Assembly (NCBI GenBank): GCA_009772895.1
Contig: WOUP01000012.1
Location: forward strand, 39,364-103,363
Origin: Puniceicoccaceae bacterium 5H
GTDB taxonomy: Bacteria > Verrucomicrobiota > Verrucomicrobiia > Opitutales > Oceanipulchritudinaceae
Length of the DNA: 64,000 bases
Direction of reading: 5' to 3'
The position numbers were made by a program, and so were the translations under genes. This document shows positions 56,004 to 64,000 of the stretch, in pieces (the first letter of the stretch is position 1; each line of letters begins with the position of its first letter). The notes under the pieces were generated by a model, which did no database searches, had not been told where the DNA came from, and saw only the letters and a list, made by a program, of their open reading frames with translations.

Positions 56004-57506
56004 ATGAACCTCCCCGACTATCCGCTGGTCTACGAGATAAACGCACACCAACTCTGGCTTAGCTGTCAGAAGGCGAACGGCAAAAAGGCCACGCTGGCCG
56101 ACGTGCCGGACAAGTTATTGGACCAGTGGGAAAAGCTTGGGTTCAACGCCGTCTGGATCATGGGCGTCTGGCAGCGTGGCGAAAGCAGCGTCGAGGTCAG
56201 CCGCACACACCCCGAATTTACCCAGCACTACGAGCAGGATCTGCCAGACTGGAAGCCCGAAGACGTCAGCGGCTCGCCTTATGCGATCTGTCAGGGAGAC
56301 GTCGCCCGCGAACTGGGCGGGGAGAAGGCGCTGAAGAAATTGCGCAAGAAGCTGGCAGAGCGCAATATCGGCCTGATCCTCGACTTCGTGCTCAACCACA
56401 CCGCCCTGGACCACACATGGGTGCAGGAACACCCGGAATACTACATACGCGGGACGGAGGAGGATCTCGCGCAAGAGCCGGACAATTATGTGAAGGTCGG
56501 CGATCAGATCATCGCGCACGGTCGCGATCCTTACTTCCCAGCCTGGAAGGACACCCTGCAGCTCGATTTCCGTCTGCACGTGGTGCGCAAGAACGCGATC
56601 GAGCAGCTCCTGAAGGTCGCCGAACTCTGCGACGGGGTGCGCTGCGACATGGCGATGCTGGCCATCAGCGATATTTTCAAGGCCACCTGGCGCGGCGACT
56701 ACGAGCCCCTGCCCGCCCCTTACGAGGAATTCTGGGCCTGGGCGATCGACAGCGTGCGCACGCAATACCCGCGCTTTACCTTCATGGCTGAAGCCTATTG
56801 GGGCATGGAAGCCCACCTGCAGGCGCTGGGCTTTGACTACACCTACCGGAAGCAGTTTTACGACTTGCTGACCTCCCGCAAGGTAGACGGGCTGCGGGGT
56901 TCTTTGACGGATCGGGCCCTGGCGGAACATTCCGTATTTTTCATCGAAAACCACGACGAAGCCCGGGCAACCACTTCCCTGCCCCATGACCACCTCCGCC
57001 GCGCGGCGGCCACCATGGTGGCGACGCTGCCGGGGATGCGCCTGATCCACGACGGACAAATGGAAGGGCGCAGCTACCGTCACTCGCTCCATCTCCAGCG
57101 TAGGGCGGAAGAAGCCCCCAACAAAGAGGAGCAAGCCTATTACGAGCGTCTCTTCAAGTTACTGCAGGAAAGTGTGATCGGGCACGGCCAATGGTGCCTG
57201 CTGGAGACCCAGGCTGCCTGGCAGGGCAACCACTCGCACTGGCGCATCCAGGCCTACCTCTGGCGGGCAGAAGATGGTCGGATGGACTTGGTGGTCGTCA
57301 ATCTCTCCGAACACTCGGAAGAGGGACGTGTCATGGTCCCTCTGTGCGGAGTTTGTGGCCGGCTCTGGCAATTGAAGGATCGCCTGTCCCCGGAGGTTTA
57401 CCTGCGTTCCGGCAATGAAATGTATCAGCGCGGCCTCTATGTGCGCCTCCAGCCCTATACGGTTCAGATCTTTAACATGGAACTCGCGAAGCAGCCGGAA
57501 GCCTGA
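56004..57506 (+). CDS. Alpha-amylase family (GH13) glycoside hydrolase
   Basis: 500 aa without a signal peptide. The barrel strand regions are ILDFVLNHTALDHTW, GVRCDMAMLA (nucleophile Asp), FTFMAEAYWG (acid/base Glu) and FFIENHDEARA (transition-state Asp). It acts on alpha-1,4 glucans or related sugars in the cytoplasm; the exact specificity is open. TATATA lies about 13 bases upstream of the ATG, a possible -10. A shared terminator follows. Confidence 0.88.
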   Translation: MNLPDYPLVYEINAHQLWLSCQKANGKKATLADVPDKLLDQWEKLGFNAVWIMGVWQRGESSVEVSRTHPEFTQHYEQDLPDWKPEDVSGSPYAICQGDVARELGGEKALKKLRKKLAERNIGLILDFVLNHTALDHTWVQEHPEYYIRGTEEDLAQEPDNYVKVGDQIIAHGRDPYFPAWKDTLQLDFRLHVVRKNAIEQLLKVAELCDGVRCDMAMLAISDIFKATWRGDYEPLPAPYEEFWAWAIDSVRTQYPRFTFMAEAYWGMEAHLQALGFDYTYRKQFYDLLTSRKVDGLRGSLTDRALAEHSVFFIENHDEARATTSLPHDHLRRAAATMVATLPGMRLIHDGQMEGRSYRHSLHLQRRAEEAPNKEEQAYYERLFKLLQESVIGHGQWCLLETQAAWQGNHSHWRIQAYLWRAEDGRMDLVVVNLSEHSEEGRVMVPLCGVCGRLWQLKDRLSPEVYLRSGNEMYQRGLYVRLQPYTVQIFNMELAKQPEA

Positions 57507-57535
57507 ACGCCTCCTCCTCTATTTGACCCCAAAAA

Positions 57536-57570
57536 GAAAAGCCTCATCCGCAATGGATGAGGCTTTTTCG
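57536..57570. terminator. Bidirectional terminator between the GH13 gene and clpC
   Basis: AGCCTCATCC (57540-57549) and GGATGAGGCT (57555-57564) form a perfect 10-bp stem with T-rich tails on both strands. Confidence 0.92.
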
Positions 57571-57592
57571 TTAAAGGTGATCGAAGTGTCGT

Positions 57593-60109
57593 TTACTTCT
57601 CGTTGGTGCTGCTGGCACCTTCGGCCGGTTCTTGCTGGACGAAGGCCAGCGTCTTGCCGGACTCGGACAGCTTCACCGTGAGGGGCTCGCCTTCCTTCAC
57701 CTCACCCCGCAGCAGGGCTTCCGCCAGCGGGTCTTCGAGGTGTTGCTCGACTGAGCGGCGGAGCGGTCGCGCACCATATTTCTCGTCGTAGCCCTGCTCG
57801 ATAAGGAAGTCCTTGGCCGGCAGGTCGACGTCGAGCGTGATACCGCGGTCGCGCAGGCGACGGGTAATGCCGCGCAGTTCGATGTCGATGATGCGGCGCA
57901 GGTGATCGCGGTTGAGCTGACGGAACACGATGATCGAGTTGATCCGGTTCAGGAACTCCGGCTTGAAGACGCGCTTAGCCTCGTCAAGGATCTTCGACTT
58001 GGTCGAATCCCAGGAGAAGTCCTGGTCTTCGGTGCCAAACCCGAGGCCGGTGCCCTTTTGCAGGATGTGCGCCCCCACATTGGAGGTCATGATGATAATC
58101 GTATTACGGAAGTCCACCGAGCGGCCGAGCGAGTCGGTCAGGCGGCCTTCTTCCAGCACCTGCAGGAGCAGTTGCACCACGTCCGGGTGGGCCTTTTCGA
58201 TTTCGTCGAAGAGCACCACGCTGTAGGGCTTGCGGCGCACGGCCTCCGTCAGCTGGCCACCTTCTTCGTAGCCCACGTAGCCGGGGGGCGAACCGATCAG
58301 GCGGCTGACGGAGAACTTCTCCATATACTCGGACATGTCGATCTGGACGATCGAGTCCTTGTCGCCAAAAATCAGCTCCGCGAGCGTCTTGGCCAGGTGC
58401 GTCTTACCGACACCGGTCGGGCCCATGAAGAGGAACGAACCGATCGGGCGACGCGGGTCCTTGAGGTCCGCGCGGCTGCGGCGCAACGCCTTCGCGATGG
58501 CGATGGTCGCTTCGTCCTGACCGATGACGGCCCCTTGCAGCTCCTTCTCGAGATTGAGCAGGCGCTGGGACTCCTTTTGCTCCATGCGGTTGAGCGGAAT
58601 ACCTGTCCAGTCGCTGACCACTTGCAGCATGTCGTCTTCGTCGACCGTGATCACGGATTCGGCGCGGTTGCGCTTCCACTCCTCGATCATGTCTTCACGC
58701 TTTTGACGCAGCTGCTTTTCCTGGTCACGGAAGCGGGCGGCATCCTCAAACTGCTGCTTGCTGATGGCCTCTTCCTTCTTGGAGCAGATATCGTCGATCT
58801 GGCTGCCCAGGTCTTCGATTTCCGGCGGGCGGTTCAAAGAATTGATGCGCGCACGCGCGCCGGCCTCGTCCAGGACGTCGATCGCCTTGTCCGGCAGGTA
58901 GCGGGAGGTGATGTAGCGTTCGGACAGCTTGACTGCGCTTTCCAGGGCCAGCTGCGTAAAGGTCACCTTGTGGTGCTCCTCGTACTTCGGCGCAATGCCC
59001 TTGAGGATTTCGAGCGAGTCTTCTTCCGACGGGGCATCGACCATCACGCTTTGGAAGCGGCGGTCGAGCGCGCTGTCCTTTTCGATATACTTGCGGTATT
59101 CGGCCAGCGTCGTCGCGCCGATGCACTGCAGCTCGCCGCGGCTGAGCGCAGGCTTGAAGATGTTGGACGCATCCATGGCACCTTCGGCCGCGCCGGCACC
59201 CACGATGGTGTGCAGCTCGTCGATAAAGATGATCACGTTCTTGGCGCGGCGGATCTCATCCATCACGGCCTTGATGCGTTCCTCGAACTGGCCACGGTAC
59301 TTCGTGCCCGCCACCATGAGGGCGAGGTCGAGCGTGATGAGGCGCTTGTCCGCCAGGATCTCCGGCACGAGACCATTGGCGATCTCGAGCGCGAGGCCTT
59401 CCACGATTGCGGTCTTGCCGACCCCGGCCTCCCCGATCAGCACCGGGTTGTTTTTGGTGCGGCGGCAGAGGATCTGGATTACGCGGCGGATTTCCTTCTT
59501 GCGGCCGATCACGGGATCGAGATCCCCGTTACGGGCGAGCTCGGTCAGGTCGCGGCCAAAGGCCTTGAGCGCGGGCGTCTTGACGTCCTTCTTTTCTTCT
59601 CCGGGCGCGCCGGTAGGTCCGGAGCCCGCACCGGCAGGCTCGCCACCTTCACCGGCAAAATTGGGATCCAGTTCGGAAAGAATTTCCTCGCGGCAGCGCT
59701 CGACATCCACATCGAGACTCTTGAGCACCCGAGCGGCCACGCCTTCACCCTCGCGCAGCAGGCCGAGCAGGATGTGCTCGGTGCCCACGTAGGAGTGATT
59801 GAGCGCCTTGGCTTCGCGCCCCGCGAGGGCGAGCACCTTCTTCACGCGCGGCGTGTAGGGGATATTGCCACTCGGCTTGGCCGCAGGGCCCTTGCCGACT
59901 TGCTTCTCCACCGCGCTGCGCACCGTCTCGAGGTCGAGCCCCATCTTTTGCAGGACGTTGACCGCGACGCCTTGGCCGAGGTTGATCAAGCCGAGCAAGA
60001 GGTGCTCCGTCCCCACGTAGTTGTGGTGAAAGCGATCTGCCTCCTTGCGCGCCAGAGCGAGGACTTGTTGTGCTCTGGGCGTGAAATTGTTCATCGGTTC
60101 CATTGCCAT
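57593..60109 (-). CDS. clpC: ATP-dependent Clp protease ATP-binding subunit ClpC
   Basis: 838 aa. Two Clp N repeats begin the protein ([20 protein letters not shown] and [20 protein letters not shown]). The first AAA+ has Walker A GEAGVGKT, a UVR-like middle domain ([20 protein letters not shown]) follows, and the second AAA+ has [16 protein letters not shown]. It unfolds proteins for ClpP. It lies 15 bases after mcsB, in a Firmicutes-like order. The start among three close ATGs (60109, 60100, 60091) is unresolved. Confidence 0.96.
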   Translation of the reverse strand: MAMEPMNNFTPRAQQVLALARKEADRFHHNYVGTEHLLLGLINLGQGVAVNVLQKMGLDLETVRSAVEKQVGKGPAAKPSGNIPYTPRVKKVLALAGREAKALNHSYVGTEHILLGLLREGEGVAARVLKSLDVDVERCREEILSELDPNFAGEGGEPAGAGSGPTGAPGEEKKDVKTPALKAFGRDLTELARNGDLDPVIGRKKEIRRVIQILCRRTKNNPVLIGEAGVGKTAIVEGLALEIANGLVPEILADKRLITLDLALMVAGTKYRGQFEERIKAVMDEIRRAKNVIIFIDELHTIVGAGAAEGAMDASNIFKPALSRGELQCIGATTLAEYRKYIEKDSALDRRFQSVMVDAPSEEDSLEILKGIAPKYEEHHKVTFTQLALESAVKLSERYITSRYLPDKAIDVLDEAGARARINSLNRPPEIEDLGSQIDDICSKKEEAISKQQFEDAARFRDQEKQLRQKREDMIEEWKRNRAESVITVDEDDMLQVVSDWTGIPLNRMEQKESQRLLNLEKELQGAVIGQDEATIAIAKALRRSRADLKDPRRPIGSFLFMGPTGVGKTHLAKTLAELIFGDKDSIVQIDMSEYMEKFSVSRLIGSPPGYVGYEEGGQLTEAVRRKPYSVVLFDEIEKAHPDVVQLLLQVLEEGRLTDSLGRSVDFRNTIIIMTSNVGAHILQKGTGLGFGTEDQDFSWDSTKSKILDEAKRVFKPEFLNRINSIIVFRQLNRDHLRRIIDIELRGITRRLRDRGITLDVDLPAKDFLIEQGYDEKYGARPLRRSVEQHLEDPLAEALLRGEVKEGEPLTVKLSESGKTLAFVQQEPAEGASSTNEK

Positions 60110-60124
60110 GGCGAAAATCGGGTT

Positions 60125-61216
60125 TTACCCGGCTGGGTATGATAGGTTTTTATAATTTAGAGTCGGTGCCTGTGCAAACTCTTCCCGCATTCTGGTGGCA
60201 CGCTGCTTATCCCGCTCACGCGGTTCTATTTCACCTTTAGCGGTTAACTGCACATGCCCCGGCTGAGCCTCGATAAACAGGCGGTCGACCTGAGTGCGGT
60301 AATCTTCAGGAAGCAATCCGAGATCTACCGCGAGTCGCATGAGACTCAGCAAGTTCATGGCTTCTTCCGAGCTTAAAAGATGCCCGTTCTGTAAAATTCC
60401 ATAAGCACGGCCAATTTTGTCGAAAAGACGGGCCGGCTTCTTCTCCAAAATCACCTGCCGCGCGTTTTGCTCCTGTTCGATAATCGCGTGCAGGATGCTG
60501 CTCAGACGCTTGATGATGTCCTGCTCACTTTCGCCCAGTGTCTGCTGGTTGGAGATCTGAAAAATGGAGCCGGTCGCTTCGGAACCCTCGCCAAACAGGC
60601 CGCGTACGGCCATGCCCAGCTGGTTCACCATCCGCACCACCTTTTCCATATACTCCTGCATCACCAGGCCGGGCAGGTGAAGCATCGCACTCGCCCGCAG
60701 ACCGGTGCCCAGATTGGTAGGACAGGCCGTGAGGTAGCCCAACTGGTCACTGAAAGCGTAGTCCAGCTTGCCCTCCATCTCCGTGTCGAGCGCGTTGATT
60801 TCGTTCCACGTCGTATCGAGGTTGAAGCCCGTCCGCACCAGTTGCAGCCGCAGGTGATCCTCTTCGTTCACCATCACCGATACCTTCTGGTCGGCACTCA
60901 CGGCGACGCCGCCGGCATGCTCGGCCTGGCTCAGCTCGCGGCTGATCAGATGACGCTCCACGAGGGCCTGCTTTTCCAGGGGGGACAGCTTGAGCGTCTC
61001 GAGCAAATGCCCGTCTTCGAAGTCGTGCAGGTCCTGCATGGCTTCGAAACAGGTGTGCAATACCTGCTCGCGCTGAGACGAATTGGCACGCCCCGGGAAG
61101 GGGAATGACACAATGTTACGCGCCAGGCGGACCCGCGTGCTCAAGACGATCGGCTCCGCCGGAAGCCCACCTGAGGTCAGCTCCGCTTTGGCGGCAATAA
61201 GGGGAGTAATCTGCAT
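60125..61216 (-). CDS. mcsB: Protein arginine kinase McsB
   Basis: 363 aa. Phosphagen-kinase fold: STRVRLARNIVSFPFPGRA, VNEEDHLRLQLVRTG and CPTNLGTGLRASAMLHLPGL with the catalytic Cys region. McsB phosphorylates arginines and marks proteins for ClpCP. Its activator mcsA precedes it by six bases and clpC follows. Confidence 0.94.
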   Translation of the reverse strand: MQITPLIAAKAELTSGGLPAEPIVLSTRVRLARNIVSFPFPGRANSSQREQVLHTCFEAMQDLHDFEDGHLLETLKLSPLEKQALVERHLISRELSQAEHAGGVAVSADQKVSVMVNEEDHLRLQLVRTGFNLDTTWNEINALDTEMEGKLDYAFSDQLGYLTACPTNLGTGLRASAMLHLPGLVMQEYMEKVVRMVNQLGMAVRGLFGEGSEATGSIFQISNQQTLGESEQDIIKRLSSILHAIIEQEQNARQVILEKKPARLFDKIGRAYGILQNGHLLSSEEAMNLLSLMRLAVDLGLLPEDYRTQVDRLFIEAQPGHVQLTAKGEIEPRERDKQRATRMREEFAQAPTLNYKNLSYPAG

Positions 61217-61222
61217 GATCGC

Positions 61223-61732
61223 TTACGATGAGGACGTTTCGGCCTCGAGCTGTTTCTTTAATTCGTTGATTTCGTCGCGAATTTCAGCGGCTTTCTCGTA
61301 ATTTTCTTCCGAAATCGCCTGCGTCATCGCTTCTTCGCGCTCCGTCAGCTTGCGCTTGATGTCGACCCGCTGGCGCGCCCGCTCCGGGGTTTTGCCGCGG
61401 TGGACGACGTCTTTGTGCATGTTCCGCAACATCGGCTGCAGCAGATCCGAGAACGTGCTGTAGCAATGCGGGCAGCCAAAACGACCCGTTTTCTTGAAAT
61501 CCGCGGGGGTGAAGCCACACTCCTCGCACTTCAAAGCCTCCTGGCGGGCACTCAGCACCGCCGGCGGCTTCATCAGAAAGTCAGCCAACGAGAAGCCCTC
61601 CGGGTCCGTCACGCCTTGCTTGAACGGGCAGTCCTCGCAAAGGTCGACCTGGTGCATCTTGTTGTCCACAATCTGGGTGAGATGGATTGTGGCCGGTTTC
61701 TGACAGTGTTTGCACTGCTCCGGTTTGGCCAT
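61223..61732 (-). CDS. mcsA: McsA-like zinc protein, activator of McsB
   Basis: 169 aa. Four CxxC pairs (CKHC, CEDC, CEEC, CPHC) bind zinc, and a UVR coiled coil ends it (EENYEKAAEIRDEINELKKQ). It is first in the mcsA-mcsB-clpC operon. The ctsR repressor gene that precedes this set in Firmicutes is absent. Confidence 0.94.
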   Translation of the reverse strand: MAKPEQCKHCQKPATIHLTQIVDNKMHQVDLCEDCPFKQGVTDPEGFSLADFLMKPPAVLSARQEALKCEECGFTPADFKKTGRFGCPHCYSTFSDLLQPMLRNMHKDVVHRGKTPERARQRVDIKRKLTEREEAMTQAISEENYEKAAEIRDEINELKKQLEAETSSS

Positions 61733-61880
61733 ACAAACAGCTTACTCCGGGTTGCCGAGTTTTCCAGCCAAAAGCCCTTCTTGGTAAAGTTGTTGAGCGT
61801 AACTGGATTCGAAACCAGCGGGTGCTAATCTGGCGAGCGTTCGTCTCGCGCCACCCATTCAGCTCCATCCGGGCACCGAC

Positions 61881-61910
61881 AAAAAAGCCACCCTCGAAAG
61901 AAAGGTGGCT
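61881..61910 (-). terminator. Intrinsic terminator of ilvE
   Basis: On the minus strand AGCCACC and GGTGGCT flank an 11-base loop, followed by TTTTTT. Confidence 0.88.
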
Positions 61911-61938
61911 GCAAAAGCGAAAGGCGGTCCGCCCTGCC

Positions 61939-62805
61939 CTAGATCTGGGTGCCGTCTTCGCGCACGATGCGGTGAAACGACTGCAGGAGGTCGAGCGTTT
62001 GCTGCCCCACCGAACCGTCGCCGATCGTGCGGCCGTCGACTTCTACCACTGGAATGACTTCCGCCGCGGTGCCCGTGAGGAACATCTCGTCGGCCGTCCA
62101 CACTTCGTAGCGCGTGAGGTTGGTCTCCACGACATTCATCCCGGCCTCGCGCATGATGTCGATCACCGCGCCGCGCGTCACGCCCTTCAGTGCGCCAGCA
62201 TAATACGCCGGCGTCAGCCAGGTATCGTGGTGGCGGATAAAGACGTTGTCGCCCGTGCACTCGGCCACATAGCCCTCGTCGTTCAACATCAGAGCTTCGA
62301 GGCAGCCGCCGTTTTGCGCCTCCATCTTGGCCAGAATGTTGTTGAGGTAGTTGAGGCTCTTGACCATCGGAGCGAGCGCGGCCGGGTTCATGCGGCGCGT
62401 CGGCGCCGTGATGATGCGCAAGCCCTGCGTGTAAAACTCCTCCGGGTAGAGCGAAATCGTGTCCGCAATGCAGATGATGCCCGGCTCGGTGCAGCTCTTC
62501 GGGCTGAGGCCCAGCGAGCCGACGCCGCGCGTGACGATGAAGCGGATGTATCCGTTCTTCAGGCCGTTCTGGCGGCAGGACTCGCAGATGATGTCGGCCA
62601 GCTCCTGACGGCTCCACGGCAGGTTGAGCATGATCGCCTTGGCAGACTTCTCCAGGCGCTCAAGGTGCTCGTCCAGCCGGAATACACAGCCGTCATACAA
62701 ACGAATCCCCTCGAATACTCCATCTCCATAGAGCAATCCGTGGTCGAAGACCGAAATCTTCGCTTCCGCTTCATCGACGAACTGTCCATTCACGTACACT
62801 TTCAT
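61939..62805 (-). CDS. ilvE: Branched-chain amino acid aminotransferase
   Basis: 288 aa, fold-type IV PLP enzyme. FDHGLLYGDGVFEGIRLYDG is the family start, the PLP Lys is in APMVKSLNYLNNILAKMEA, and the phosphate-binding strand is LTGTAAEVIPVVEVDGR. It interconverts branched-chain keto acids and Val/Leu/Ile; a D-amino-acid or aminodeoxychorismate relative is less likely. ATG 62805 gives the family start KVYVNGQF; 62817 is the alternative. Confidence 0.9.
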   Translation of the reverse strand: MKVYVNGQFVDEAEAKISVFDHGLLYGDGVFEGIRLYDGCVFRLDEHLERLEKSAKAIMLNLPWSRQELADIICESCRQNGLKNGYIRFIVTRGVGSLGLSPKSCTEPGIICIADTISLYPEEFYTQGLRIITAPTRRMNPAALAPMVKSLNYLNNILAKMEAQNGGCLEALMLNDEGYVAECTGDNVFIRHHDTWLTPAYYAGALKGVTRGAVIDIMREAGMNVVETNLTRYEVWTADEMFLTGTAAEVIPVVEVDGRTIGDGSVGQQTLDLLQSFHRIVREDGTQI

Positions 62806-62923
62806 AAGGAGTATCATGATGAGCCTGAGGCGATTCGGTTGTCGAGCCTATTGCCGTTCGGATCTTTTGAAACCTCTCCGCGCGATCTGACTTGCTGATG
62901 TCAGACGCACCCCAATACCTGGC

Positions 62924-62929
62924 TTGACA
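62924..62929 (+). promoter_or_regulatory. Candidate -35 element upstream of ssrA
   Basis: A perfect TTGACA 62 bases before the tmRNA 5' end; the expected -10 is poor. A CTTTC/GAAAG repeat (62971-62985) lies closer to the gene. Confidence 0.3.
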
Positions 62930-62990
62930 AAGCCACCGAAACGCGCGACTCTCATCGATTCACTTTTGTTCTTTCCTAGTGAAAGACCAT

Positions 62991-63344
62991 GGGGGTGTTC
63001 CGGAATTCGACCTTGAGCCGGAGTGACTCGTGGCAGGCAGGAGTTGGCCGAAGGCTCCTTTAAAATCGGCCAAACCAATAAATGGCGAACAAGAATACGC
63101 CCTTGCTGCGTAACTTTACGTGCAGCACGGTGACCCTCTGACGTCCGCTAAGAGGTAATCCGACGATTTAGTGGATATAGCTTGCTCCGGGCTACCAGAG
63201 AGCAAGCCGTAACTTCCTGGTAGATAGCGGCCCGATTGCGCGTTGCTTCGCGATCGTGTGGCGAAAACTATAGAGCAACTAAGCCTGTAGAAGCGTGTCG
63301 TGAAAGCTCTTGGGACGCGGGTTCAAATCCCGCCACCTCCACCA
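62991..63344 (+). ncRNA. ssrA: Transfer-messenger RNA
   Basis: 354 bases. 5' GGGGGTG pairs with 3' CACCTCC before the encoded CCA; the 3' T arm is GCGGGTTCAAATCCCGC. The tag reading frame is at 63069-63113, read GCC AAA CCA through GCT GCG TAA, giving a probable tag AKPINGEQEYALAA (after the alanine on the tmRNA itself). The YALAA end is the usual ClpXP degradation signal. The resume codon is inferred from the TAA and the family layout. Confidence 0.94.
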
Positions 63345-63356
63345 TTTAAAAAAGAC

Positions 63357-63408
63357 AAACCCGTCTCTCTGGGGTCATTCTCCGGGGTGACGGGTTTTCT
63401 TTTTCTCC
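63357..63408 (+). terminator. Intrinsic terminator of ssrA
   Basis: AAACCCGTC (63357-63365) pairs with GACGGGTTT (63389-63397), followed by a T-rich run. Confidence 0.85.
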
Positions 63409-63524
63409 TTGTTTATAAAGGGTTTGCGCCCGTTTCACATCTTTCCAAAGCACCTCTTCGCACCATCGATTCTCCCCATCCTCCCGCCTTTTTTTCTCTG
63501 TTTGGCCCCTGATTCTCTGTTTTC

Positions 63525-63552
63525 TCCGGACCAAGTCCGAAGCTCGTCCGGA
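63525..63552. repeat. Inverted repeat in the gene-free stretch after ssrA
   Basis: TCCGGAC (63525-63531) and GTCCGGA (63546-63552). The gene-free region 63345-63762 otherwise holds only the two terminators at its ends; I see no ORF with coding character in it. Confidence 0.4.
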
Positions 63553-63706
63553 AAGCTACATCCTTGATTGATATGGGTTTGCGGCTGGTTGCCGTTTTGG
63601 GCGGTTGTCTTAGGTCATCGCTCGATGCCGCAACCGGACGTTTTTTTCGAAATCACCCGCCTCGGCCATGAAAAGAAGCGTGGTCAACTCCGGTTTCCTG
63701 CCCCCG

Positions 63707-63736
63707 AAGAAGAAAAGCCGACGCTGATGGTCGGCT
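63707..63736 (-). terminator. Intrinsic terminator of the right-edge gene
   Basis: On the minus strand AGCCGAC and GTCGGCT flank a 7-base loop, followed by TTTTCTTCTTC. Confidence 0.75.
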
Positions 63737-63762
63737 CTCTGGGGTGGTCTCCGGTCCGGTCG

Positions 63763-64000
63763 TCAGTCGGTGGCGAAGCCGAACTGGCGGCGCTGCTCGG
63801 CCCAGTCCTCGGGGAAGGTCTGGGTCAGCTTGGCCAGCGAGAGCCCGTTGGGTTCCTCGCCGTTGATCAGGGCTTCGACGATGTCGGGGGCCAGGGTCGT
63901 CAGCTTGAGGATGCGGGCCACATACGAGCCATCGACGTCGAGGGTACGGGCAAGCTCGCTGATGGACTTGATCTGGCCGGATTCGAGGATGTCGGCCCAG
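63763..64000 (-). CDS. Partial helix-turn-helix protein of a type linked to integrated elements (5' end off the right edge)
   Basis: The last about 79 codons are visible. The protein shows SISELARTLDVDGSYVARIL, a sigma-70 region 4/HTH-like motif, then LTTLAPDIVEALINGEEPNG and FPEDWAEQRRQFGFATD at the C-terminus. Similar short HTH proteins are often found beside large serine recombinases on genomic islands; this is recognition of a pattern, not a database result. Its promoter and start lie outside the window. Confidence 0.65.
   Translation of the reverse strand, partial: WADILESGQIKSISELARTLDVDGSYVARILKLTTLAPDIVEALINGEEPNGLSLAKLTQTFPEDWAEQRRQFGFATD

Noticed and set aside
57902..60142. Long open frame opposite clpC
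   Set aside because: A 746-codon antisense frame caused by high GC at third positions; clpC on the other strand has full family motifs and this frame has none.

Overview
The window is a high-GC bacterial chromosome segment, mostly ordinary core genome. The gene set points to the Verrucomicrobiota, probably class Opitutia: a PVC-type GreA with a very long N-terminal extension, an ArsR regulator fused to a methyltransferase, an mcsA-mcsB-clpC operon beside a Gram-negative outer membrane assembly gene (LptD-like), and a pseudopilin operon. The taxonomic call is inference from gene content; no rRNA is present.

Layout. 1-6.7 kb: nitrogen control, with a partial NtrC-class sigma-54 activator, an M50 protease, glnE and glnA; glnA has a good sigma-54 promoter-like site upstream. 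6.7-17.9 kb: rhomboid protease, PfkB kinase, PAP2 phosphatase, GT39 glycosyltransferase, asd, an L,D-transpeptidase, hemW-like, a TIG-domain lipoprotein, an unknown membrane-anchored acidic protein and rsmB. 18-25 kb: long greA, ArsR-methyltransferase, ptsI, and the MEP isoprenoid genes ispE / ispD-ispF. 24.8-29.3 kb: a decayed GH43 xylosidase, ndk, divergent oxyR and katA followed by an ankyrin gene, and a vapBC remnant. 29.3-35.5 kb: glgB, lptD-like, scpA, a small unknown gene and trxA. 35.5-39.1 kb: five overlapping pseudopilin genes followed by menA. 39.3-49.4 kb: a short rho, an unknown toroid-like protein, hisF, two secreted proteins, cydAB and an OPT transporter. 49.7-57.5 kb: tkt, a phzF-like/methyltransferase operon, tRNA-Thr, an Hpt protein, glutamate dehydrogenase and a GH13 enzyme. 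57.6-64 kb: clpC-mcsB-mcsA, ilvE, the tmRNA gene ssrA and, at the right edge, a partial gene of a type seen on integrated elements.

The most interesting item is upstream of the methyltransferase/phzF-like operon (about 53290-53425, minus strand). A 21-codon leader ORF has three consecutive Trp codons and a fourth Trp before its stop. It is followed by a near-perfect antiterminator pairing and a mutually exclusive intrinsic terminator. This has the full layout of a tryptophan transcription attenuator but sits in front of a non-trp operon.

Other points: two 1-nt lesions plus truncation in the GH43 gene; a vapBC fossil; an OxyR-katA-ankyrin peroxide module with inverted repeats; a Rho lacking the usual N-terminal helical domain; an EF-hand-like loop in one pseudopilin; and ssrA as a possible attachment site for an element continuing to the right. 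No CRISPR array, rRNA operon or intact insertion sequence was seen.
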